Source of the DNA: Rostrohypoxylon terebratum
Lineage: Eukaryota > Ascomycota > Sordariomycetes > Xylariales > Hypoxylaceae
Length of the DNA: 32,080 bases
Direction of reading: 5' to 3'
Assembly: GCA_022497145.1 (NCBI GenBank)
Contig: MU386052.1
Location: 1-32,080 of the forward strand
The position numbers and the translations under genes are program-made. Position 1 is the stretch's first letter; each line of letters opens with the position of its first letter. Below the pieces are notes generated by a model. That model did not search any database. It saw only the letters and a program-made list of their open reading frames with translations, and was not told the origin of the DNA. Shown here one piece after another: positions 9,858 to 19,287 of this stretch.

Positions 9858-11557
9858 AGATAGAAAGTTAGTGGATCAATCTGATAACAATCGATCCATT
9901 AATCTTGGAACATTAGCCACGCACTAACAAAGCCGCCACGGGAAGGATAGACCGCTATCGGCAGACCTGAATCACCCCGTACACCTGCCTTATATGCCCG
10001 CATCTTCAGGGTAGTCTAGACCCCATGAAGGCCGTGTGACATCAGAAAATGCGAAGACTTTTTTCCTAGGTGGAAGTGACGCCCGCCGGGTTTCCTTTCT
10101 TGTCTTATTGCTGTCGCATCGATCTTTCTCTCGTCGAACGAAATGTGTCAATCGGCAATTCAAACTGTACCACCTCTACGCAACCAACCAGATGATAAGG
10201 ATTGTCTAGCTCTGTTTAGTTCTCGTTACAGTTTTCAATTGAACATACATTTGTGCTACATACGAGTCTCCGATTCATGGGTCGGGTTCTAGTACGGTTC
10301 GCTTCCGACTTATCCACTTCTCATAATAAACATTATTTCATCAATTGCGCGAAAGAAGGATTCATATACCTACATCGTTGTTAAACAAGCTCTCCTAGAT
10401 ATTCTACTAGGTACCCATTTTTGACCGAGGAAGAAGTCCGCCGCCTTCCTAATCCGGAAACCTCTTCTACTATTACAGCTGTCGGACGAACGCCAACGCG
10501 TCTTTACGGAGCTGCCAATGCATTACAAGTCAAGTGAAATGTTGTCTAGCTTCTCCCAACAACTGGGCAATTACGATATCGATATTCACAGATGGCTATT
10601 TTCACATGTGCATAGCTCCCTTCAGTAGCCTAAGAAGTTCGAATGACATACGAAAACGACCTGAACCGGGTAAGAATACAGACCAGCTTTTCCAAGAATA
10701 GCAATCTCTCCGAGGGAGATATGGATTATTATCGTGACTCCGGATTATTATCATTAGTCTTTTTTCAACTACCTAGTTAGTGCTTGACATATTCTAGTAG
10801 ACAAGCGATGAGGCAATTTCATTCTAAAATCAATCAAGTTCATAATCCTCGTCAAGTGCACAGGTGAAATATGATAGCTTTCTTTAGCCATTGTTTCGAT
10901 CGTTCGTAGTTAAGACACCGACGTTGAATTTGCTATCGAATCAAGAGAGCAAAATCAAAGATGATATCAATATTAGATCTTGTAGCTAACTGAACCTATA
11001 CCTCCCGGTATGACGGTAGGTATCCAAGACTAATCGTAGATAGGATCCCACACATCTCGCCCGTAAGGAATATAGATGCAGATTATAGATAATGAAAACT
11101 TCCAAGGTTTTGACTGAACGTTCAATCAGTTATGGCAACATCAGAGGGATACTCCACCAATTGATCGTGCAAGTCTACAGTGTTTTCAAAGTTGGTAGGC
11201 ATCGTTGGATGGCGGGGTGCACAGTGACATTTTTGAATGAGTACCTACCTAGGAACACCAACGAACATTGGGACATGAAAAAATGATCATATGAATTGAA
11301 AAGATCATCTGTATCAAATTACCTATGTAATCTAAAAATCTACCTACCCAGCAATTAAATCAACGGTCTAAGCTCGTCGCCAGACATACGCATCTTGTCT
11401 TTCTGCGGCTGTTTGGCTCATTAACATAAACGCGAACCTCCCGCAAAACTCACAACTAGCTTCACTTTTTGCACTGATACGAGTGCGATCCCTTAACACT
11501 TGCGACATCTTATTCTTCTTTTCGCGCTTATACTTCATTGGCTTTAAACTCGACCTC

Positions 11558-13903
11558 ATGAAGTTCAGCGGAACCACTGTTGTGGCACTTGCTGCCAGCC
11601 TTTTAATTTCACTCGCCTTGAGTACTCATATCCAACCAAGTCCTGATGGCAATTTGCTGCTTCGAGGAAGCTATGATTATATTGTCGTGGGTGCAGGAGT
11701 CGGTGGTCTAGTCGTTGCGAATCGCCTATCGGAAGATACTTCGGGTATGTTGCAACTACCAGGGCCGCGGTGTCTTCAGTACTAACGTGCGTCAATAGTA
11801 TCAGTGTTGGTGATTGAGGCCGGAGACTTGTAAGTACTGTCGCGATCGCTCGTGAGGATGGGCGCGCGGGTCTCATAAGACGCATTTCACCAAGCCCTTT
11901 CCCCTTTCATTATCACTAATGATGCGTCGCGCTCAGGGACGACCGCGCCGAAGATGTGTCGATTCCTGGAAAAATTGGGCTCGAAGATCCACGCCGATAT
12001 AAGGTTAAGCTGGACCTGGAGCCTCAGGGTTTCCTCGACGGTAAGCCTCGAGTCATGAGTCAGGGTAAAGTCGTCGGAGGAAGTACTATCGTGAACGGTC
12101 TTGTCTGGACGAGAGGATCGGAAGCCAACTTCGACGCTTGGGAGCGCTTGGGGAATCCAAATTGGGGATGGGCCGGTATGCTACCTTACTTCAAAAAGGT
12201 GAGCCTTCCGCTAGAACTTGGTATTCATTCCTATGTCAAGATTGGTGATCTGATAAATAGAATGTATAGTCCGAGAAGTACACTACACCATCCAATAAGG
12301 AGTCAGCGCTTGATTTCCATACATCTATCTACCCAGTCATCGAAAAACATGGCGAGAAAGGACTGGTGGAGGTCGGGTATCCAAACTACTACTATGACCA
12401 ATCTCGTATGATACTGGCACTCATCGTTCGTTGAGAATCATACTAACCGGTCGCAATGAAGACAATTTCCTCGATGGCATCCAAGAACTCGCAATACCTA
12501 TCAACAAAGATCCGAACAGCGGTAATGCCACGGGGGCTAGCATCATTGCCAGCAGTATAATGGCAGATAACCAATCTCGTTCCGATGCACGTATCGCATA
12601 CCTGGATCCCATACTGGACCGCCCGAATCTACACCTCGTCACAGGCCGTACTGTAACTCGCGTCCTTTATGATAATAGCGGGGCGGCTTTCGTGAATTCG
12701 ACCTATGTCCCTGCAGCCGGCGGGCTGTACATAGCTGGTGTTGAGGTGTGTTTCCATACTCCTAGTATCAACATTGATGTGTCTGGTTGCTAACCATACA
12801 CAATCTCGTAGTTTGCAGCTAATTCGACTGCCAACAAGAACACCATCAAGTGCGAAAAGGAGGTAATCCTTGCCGCTGGCGCAATTTTCTCGCCTGTTTT
12901 GCTGCAGATCTCTGGAATCGGATCAGCTAAAGTCCTAGGAAATCTGGGAATAGATGTCGCCGTGAACCTTCCAGGAGTAGGTAGCAATCTCCAGGATCAT
13001 CCCACACTAGAGCCCGTCTATAACTGTGAGTACCGACAGTCCCCGGATGTTTAGATAATGACTAACCAGGTAGACACTGCTCCGGACGTATTTTCTGCAT
13101 GGGATATTGTAGGAAGGACTCGCGATGCTATTCGGGAAGAATATCTCACCAATCGCACAGGTTCGTCATGGTTTTAGTATTGTTCAATTTTTAGATACTT
13201 ATAGGTGATAGGACCCTGGACAGCGCCGATGGTAGACGTCGTCGCATTACCTGCTCTCAGTTGGGTGATAGATGACCTTCAAGATTGGTTGAATGAGACG
13301 ATAAATACCACTAACGACTTACCGTCTTCGTACGACCACACTCTCCACGCAGGATATCTCGCGCAGCAAGATGAGATGATATCTTTACTTGAACGGTCCG
13401 ATACACCGGCATATGAGATCATGTCGACATCCTGGGGTCAGCTTGCGGTAAGTGCCATGCAGGCGTTCTCCCGAGGTACAGTCCTGGCGAAATCCTCATC
13501 GATTTTTGAAAGTCAGCCTGTCATCGACCCACGATTTTGCTCTCATCCTGTCGACTGCAAATTGCTACTTCTAGGGCTTGAGTTTAACGACCGCTTGGTT
13601 CAGACACCGCCAATGGCGGCGCTGATGCCGGTGCCACCATCTGGCCTGAGTATCGTCGATGCTAGAAATCAGACAGCGCTGGATAAGGCGATGCGGCCGA
13701 TGGTCACGTCCGGATACCACCTAAGTGGAACGGCGTCCATGCTACCACTGAAGTTGGGTGGTGTGGTAGATCCATCGCTGAAGGTACACGGCACGAGGAA
13801 CTTGAGAGTCGTGGATGCGGGGGTCATTCCGTTGCTTCCTTCTGCGCATATACAAGCCACACTATATGCCATTGCTGAAAAGGTATGGATGTCTGTAGAC
13901 TGA
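11558..13903 (+). CDS. Secreted GMC oxidoreductase (aryl-alcohol-oxidase/choline-dehydrogenase-like)
   Basis: Eight exons: 11558-11744, 11799-11829, 11937-12198, 12270-12405, 12462-12745, 12812-13025, 13074-13160 and 13212-13903, giving 630 residues. It is an FAD-dependent flavoenzyme oxidising an alcohol, likely secreted: residues 1-22 form a hydrophobic signal peptide. The Rossmann FAD motif YDYIVVGAGVGGLVVANRL spans 40-57, followed by VLVIEAGD. GMC signature 1 is around GKVVGGSTIVNGLVWTRG and signature 2 is GAIFSPVLLQISGIG. The C-terminal catalytic region carries HLSGTASM and, about 50 residues on, SAHIQAT, supplying the paired active-site histidines. Joins NRTG-PWTAPMVDV and LPYFKK-SEKYT match the family. 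Substrate is unknown; relatives make H2O2 from aryl alcohols or act in secondary metabolism. Three introns have a decoy AG just before the used acceptor. It is divergent from the NAGS gene. Confidence 0.9.
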
Positions 13904-15091
13904 GGCGGTATATGTGAATGTCTTGAAGGACAGAATGCTGATCACGAGAGGGAACAGGCCGCGGATATCATCAAGACTCAAAATTCAGGAGTGTTCCATG
14001 ACGAGGGGTTGTCTGGGGTTTCGGCGACTCATTAATGAGGCCCCTCAGAGTCTCATTTAGAACCAAAACATACTCCCTCGACAAAGCTATATCGCTGTCC
14101 TTAGAATACCTAGCGTACTGGGTCAACCGAGATCAGTGCGATTTCGTATGCCGGAATACGAATACTTAGAACAATTGAGATGGCAAGGGAACCGATTCTT
14201 TGATGGAGAGAGAGTATGGACCGACTTGGCGAGAAGTAATCTGCTATTGTAGGCACTCATGGTCTATACTGGTGTTAATGGTGGTAGAGGAGAGAGAGTA
14301 CGGATAAGTCTAGGTTTGTGAAGTGAGTAAAAAAAGACAAGATTTGCTTCGTATTGTACACAGGACCCAGGTACTTCGTATTACCGGAAGAAATACCAGG
14401 TAATCCCAGTGTCTCGAGGTCTCGAAAGTACAAGAATGGAAGTATCTACATAAGTATAGGCATGTACTATGTACATACTGGAGGTCAGCTGAGTCAGCAG
14501 ATGTGGCTGGTGACATTTGAAGGTAAGCATAAAAATAATGCTCGGCACTAAAATGATTCATAAAAGATCTAAGCCGTATTCGTAAAGTGTGCCTAAATTA
14601 TAAAAACTCCTTCATATTTGCTGACCATCGCTTGATTCGATAGTTTCAATTGACCAAGCCAGGTCTCAGTTCACGCCTTACCTCAAATAGAATGGCGCAC
14701 GGCAAAATACGAATGCGTCGGCTCCACAACATCCGAAATCGCAAGACGCTAATAGTATCAAACCCCCCTGTACAGCTGTACTTCCAATGTTATCAATGAG
14801 ATTTGCATAAAAGGATGAATTTCCCATCTTCGATATCGATGTTGAGCTTGACCGATCCTTCAGAAGCTATCTAAGAAGCTATCTCAACCTTTGGAAATGC
14901 CACGATGATTTAGGACAAAAAAAAATGTTCGAAGGGGTTGCGCGTCGCAAAATTGGGTTTTCTCCCTTGCCGAATTCAATGTCTTCGTTAATATGCGATG
15001 CCACCAACAAAGGTACCAAGGACTTCCCTTAAGGCTTAAGGATGATGGATTCAGCCGTATAACATTCCGTCTAGCAACCTAGGACCTAGGT

Positions 15092-15116
15092 CCTACCTAC
15101 CTGCCTACCTACCTAC
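15092..15116. repeat. TACC tandem tract
   Basis: Six near-perfect copies of a CCTA/TACC tetranucleotide, one interrupted by a G, next to two CCTAGG palindromes. Similar TACCTACC words recur in most intergenic regions of this window. Confidence 0.7.
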
Positions 15117-15493
15117 TATGTAGGTTCGGATAGGTTCACGGTTGTCTGATATTTATAGCTACCTAAGAGACCAAGCTTTCGAACAGTTCCAAGTCAATAT
15201 GGATGTTTGCGCGTTTCTGTAACCATCCGAGCGTGCGTAAGCAAAAATATGTCGTAGTAGTTACATCACTGATTAGGTCTCTCGCTTGCTACTTTAATGC
15301 ACAGACGCACAAGCACTAGGGTTCTCCCATCCTGGTCTAGTGTTTCCTTGCGTTCGGAATCGCGAAGTCGTACCAAACTGCAGCTAGCAGTATGATTCAA
15401 CGGCAACTGGCGTCTAGGTTACATTCAGATGTGATACGGCACGGCTACTATGTAGGAGGTAGCTACTTGATACCTGCTCCGGTCCTGGATCAA

Positions 15494-15524
15494 ATATAGG
15501 TATATATTTTATATATACCTATAT
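15494..15524. repeat. AT-rich perfect inverted repeat, 14-bp stem
   Basis: Left arm 15494-15507 and right arm 15511-15524 are exact reverse complements, separated by a TTT loop. Each arm carries a TAGGTA/TACCTA core. It could extrude as a cruciform or mark a short terminal-repeat remnant. No open frame overlaps it. Confidence 0.7.
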
Positions 15525-18320
15525 ATACTCTATATGGTGAACCTAGACTTCCGCGTATTAGAGAGAGGTCTGAAGACGTCAAAGGCAACGTTGACTCCGA
15601 TCCTAATATTGGTTTGACACGCTCAGTCGCGGAAGTGCTCTTGTCACAACTCTGAGTTTTGCCTAGTTCATAGCCGAGGAATAATGGCGACCCACGAAGC
15701 TACGGTGACCTAACGGGCTGGAGTCCATTGGTGCAACTCCAAGGTCCTCCCCTACTAAAGGATTCATGATTGGGCGCGTGAGATCAGACTGCAAGCATAG
15801 CCACGATGTCATGCAGTTTTGGATCGGGATGCGATCAACGGAGGCCACCAAGGCTTTGTCGCCTAAGCATCGGATCTTGGTCAAAACGTTGAAGTACTCT
15901 GCCGTATGTAGACGGATGAATGGTAGATAGGAGAGAGAGGCGGTCAAAAAAACAAATCCTAAGAGACTTATTATGTGCTTTCTGCGACGAAGCGAGGCTC
16001 AGTCATCTTATCCGCGAATCATACAGTTTTCAATATCAATCACACGATCATCTTGCAGGAAGAATGCCGCAAGTCCGGGACAACACAGCCAAACGGAATA
16101 TCGAATTCTTCCAGGTTTGTATGTCAGGGTCCCTCCAGCAAACTACCTCGTACCCAATTGTGCGGACGTAGGAAGATAATCCGGAACCTTTCCCCCGCTT
16201 TCATAGCAAGACCTACTAGGAACTATGTATCAACTGTTCATTACCTATACCTAGGTAAAGCTTCAGTTCAATCCAGCGAGTTTCACCTATTACATTATTA
16301 CTAGAAACCTAGATCTGTGAGGTCCTGCTTCACTTTTGCGATAATTCGCCCCTAATCACTTAGCAACACAAACTACAACAGCTACAGCTAGTACTACAAC
16401 CTGCAATGTACCATTATTAATATACCATTATTCAAGAGATACCTCCAGATTATAACCTTCAGTAAGTCGGAGAATTTTCATCACCCAAGGTCTTAGTACC
16501 TACCTGGTAGCCAAACTCCACTGTGATAGTGCGTATGCAATGCATGTACATCCATGGAGCAACTGCATAATAGTACGTTATGTAGTTGTGTAGAGGAATA
16601 TGAGATTGTGTTTAATACCGTATTTTATTTACTATCTTGCAGATGAGACCGTTTCTTACTTGGCTACTTGATTTTACCGTCACAGGGAGGTCCTGGCGAC
16701 TGTCCCCCGCTCTTCAGAGTCTGAAGTCTGAACAGAACAAATTCAGGTTTTCGAAACTACAAGCGGACCAATGAGATGGGATTCACAGGCACTCTGCCAC
16801 ACACTGTGTCAAGGATGACTTCGATGCTGACAGGCAGACAGAACAAAGCTACCTCCGCTGATTCCTCCGTCATAACATAAATTCTTTCCCCTCATATTAC
16901 AAGCTTGTACGGAATACCTACCTGCGAATACCTACCATTATCATCCACAGCTATGTGTTCTTTGTGCCATTTCTACCCATCGCCCACTAAAAGACCTAGC
17001 AGATTGGGTTTTCCTCTCTCGATTTCCTCGTCACCACAATACATTCATATCTATATGTCAATAGAGATGACCTTTTTTTTTCGTTTGGAATATGCCTATT
17101 AATATCCTTTTCGAGAATGGTCTTCAGGGGACCAGAACCGGGAGATCACCTTTTTAATATCCCCTCTATGAAATTACTCCTCAACTACACATTCCGACTC
17201 GGTCACCTCGTTACAAAAAGTGATAGCCCTTCCTATCACGCTAAATTATTTTCAGCCGCGGTGATCGAAACCGGAATCGAATTCTGGAAGTGCTTGACAC
17301 AAAAAAAGTGGTTGCAACTTGCAGGAAGTACAAAAGTATCAAAAGTATAGCTGGATAATATCCATATCATTGGTCGAATTTTACGCGCAGTAGTCTATCC
17401 TGTTTTTGGTTTAGCTCTTGTCTCGAGCATTGCCCAATGCGCAAGAAGGCTGCAATGCATTCCATGTAAGTGGCTTCCTTCTTTCTCCTCAGCGACACTT
17501 GCTCCTCTTGTTCCCCTCGCGCGTACTTTCCCATTTCCCCCCTCGTCCTTTCAACTCTTCATGCTTTTTAATAGCTTAGTGCAATGTCGTCTAGTCATCC
17601 AAAATATTCCCTTGCTCTTATCGTTATCTTTTATTATTCTTTTATTTCTCGCTCTTGGTATGTCTTCATCTACTAATGAAATGTACAACAGGCACAGGCA
17701 GAAAATATTGGTTGTGTCTCGACTCTCTTTCATTTCCCTTCCGCTCCGCTCCGCTCTCCTTTTCCTATTTCGAGTCTATATCCACTTTTAATTGGTCGCA
17801 AGTAGCAAGTGCTGCATCTTTCACCAGCGTCATAGAAAGTCCAGGTGAGTTTTTAAAGATGGGTCCTTTTTTTTTGGTGGTTCCCAGCACCAAATCTTCC
17901 AATGTGGCCCCGCATGCCCGGAACAGAACGCACCAGCCAGCTTCGAGAACACCAGCAGCCACACATGAGCGCAACTGGGGCACTGCTGCTGCTGCACCAC
18001 AGCAATCTTTTTTTTCTTTTCTTCTTCTCTTCTTCCTTGTACCAGTACATGTACATTAGTATGTATATTACATATCTACCTCATGTACATGTGTACATCA
18101 ATGGTCAAATAACATCAAATACGTGCTAGTCTTCATAGGCACTATTTTCCCGCTTTTGCTCCCATCGCTCCTACTACTTCCCACTACGCACCACCCCAAA
18201 AGCCACGCCAATTGGTGCTGATGCACGCACCACTACTCAAAATTGTCAGTGGGAAGCTGCAAGTGCCCTGCAACGCTCGCGCTCCCACTCCGCTCTTGCA
18301 GGGCCAGCCCAGCAACCCGC

Positions 18321-18368
18321 ACCTAGCACCTAGCACCTAGTACCCAGCACACCCAGCACACCCAGCAC
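18321..18368. repeat. Two adjacent short tandem repeats
   Basis: Three copies of a 7-mer (ACCTAGC, the last ending in T) at 18321-18341 run directly into three exact copies of the 9-mer ACCCAGCAC at 18342-18368. The two units are related, so one may have arisen from the other by slippage. Confidence 0.75.
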
Positions 18369-18401
18369 TTAGCAGGTAAGGAAAGAGTGAGGACTTGGCC
18401 T

Positions 18402-18411
18402 GGCAGCCTGG
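18402..18411. repeat. Copy 2 of the GGCAGCCTGG promoter word
   Basis: Exact 10-mer about 870 bp upstream of the Set3 ATG, in context CCTGGCAGCCTGGG. Confidence 0.5.
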
Positions 18412-18551
18412 GACTGGGACTAGGTGGAAGGTAGAAGGTAGAAGGTACCTAAGGATAGGTAATCTCTTTGGCGCGCATTCTCTCTTTCCCACCCGCCAAC
18501 TCTTTTGGCTTTGGTCTACCCGGGCCTTTCTGACTCTCTCCCTTCTCATAC

Positions 18552-18580
18552 TCCATTACCCATTATCCATTACCCATTAC
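18552..18580. repeat. CCATTA-type tandem repeat
   Basis: A 14-bp unit beginning CCATTACCCATTA is repeated twice, with a partial third copy after it. It is itself made of CCATTA subunits, within the CT-rich leader of the Set3 gene. Confidence 0.65.
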
Positions 18581-19115
18581 TCCATACTCCTCAATTCTCC
18601 GTCTCCCCCATCCTCACCCTCATTTTTTCCCGCGACCAGTTCAAACACGAATTACTTTCTCCTTGAGTCCCAAACGGCGAATCTCTCAAGATACTCTTAA
18701 ACTTAACTTAATTCTATACTCGTCATTCACGCCCGATCCGCTCTTCCCCCATTTTCCTACGAGGCGCATTCTTCCCTGAACAAGGAAGAAGGGAAAAAAC
18801 GAAAAAAGCTCGAAATTGTCATTTCCCGTCACCACGCCCTTTTCGCGAACACGCCTTCCAAGTCTTCATTCCGCCATTCTACTCAACGCACACCGTCGTG
18901 ACGGAATATTTTCTTAGTATTTGTGATCAGACGACCATATACTTTCGTCTTTCCTGCCAAAAACACCGATTTTCCTTTTGTCTACAGTGCTGTCCTTTGT
19001 GTGCTCATCCTATGCCTGTTTTTCGAGTCCGGACGTGTCAAAAGTACTGAACAACAACATCAAATATTCCTCGACGCGCCGCGCTCTTGATTTGCTACCT
19101 CCTCGACAACCACGA

Positions 19116-19220
19116 ATGATATTTCTACGAGACGATCTCTTCGAATTCAAATCCTTTGGAACCGGTCTCAGTCACGTCGAACCCGGATTCGTCGTCATGC
19201 CATCCGGGCTTCTACGATAA
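19116..19220 (+). promoter_or_regulatory. uORF 1 of the Set3 gene (34 codons)
   Basis: ATG at 19116 opens a 34-codon frame ending at TAA, 59 bp before the main ATG. Its start context is weak (C at -3). No similarity is recognised. It matters only if the transcript starts upstream of it. Confidence 0.35.
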
Positions 19221-19269
19221 ACCGCCATCTCCTTTCACATACCTCACCAACAATCACCTCGTGAGGTGC

Positions 19270-19287
19270 ATGTTAGATTATGACTGA
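19270..19287 (+). promoter_or_regulatory. uORF 2 of the Set3 gene (MLDYD), overlapping the main ATG
   Basis: ATG at 19270 opens five codons and stops at 19285-19287, beyond the main ATG at 19280 and in another frame. Ribosomes using it would skip the main start. Its context is weak (T at -3) while the main ATG has A at -3, so leaky scanning could reach the main start. Confidence 0.45.

Larger units (their letters stand above)
9647..11557. other. Divergent promoter region between NAGS and the GMC oxidase
   Basis: About 1.9 kb. The left end carries the uORF, a GGGAAT-type microsatellite and a TGAGTCA box, all belonging to the NAGS promoter. The rest shows no convincing open frame or structured element. 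The last 200 bp before 11558 should be the GMC oxidase promoter and leader. Confidence 0.5.
13904..18159. other. 4.3 kb gene-poor stretch
   Basis: No open frame longer than about 130 codons, and none with a domain I recognise. It contains many TACCTA/TAGGTA words, an AT-rich perfect hairpin at 15494-15524, a TACC tract at 15092-15116 and palindromic GTACATGTAC words near 18047-18092. The minus-strand frame 15947-15663 (94 codons) has a protein-like look but no identifiable family. It may be long regulatory DNA, an untranslated transcript or decayed mobile DNA; sequence alone does not decide. Confidence 0.5.
18160..19279 (+). promoter_or_regulatory. CT-rich promoter and leader of the Set3 gene
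   Basis: A strongly pyrimidine-rich plus strand, as is common in promoters and leaders of highly regulated fungal genes. It contains short tandem repeats (18321-18368 and 18552-18580), the second copy of the GGCAGCCTGG word (18402-18411) and two uORFs. No TATA box is evident. The transcription start cannot be placed. Confidence 0.5.

Noticed and set aside
10140..11400. Possible tRNA gene in the NAGS/GMC intergenic region
   Set aside because: GGTTC-like B-box words were looked at, but no matching A box or acceptor stem could be paired.
14490..14496. TGAGTCA within a GCTGAGTCAGC palindrome
   Set aside because: A fair bZIP-type site, but it is 0.6 kb past the GMC oxidase stop with no promoter nearby, and the word is expected several times by chance.
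15663..15947. 94-codon minus-strand frame in the gene-poor stretch
   Set aside because: It looks somewhat protein-like but matches no family I know and has no supporting exons. A homology search would decide.
17655..18059. 134-codon plus-strand frame
   Set aside because: Built on CT-rich low-complexity DNA with long Phe/Ser/Leu runs, so an artefact of composition.
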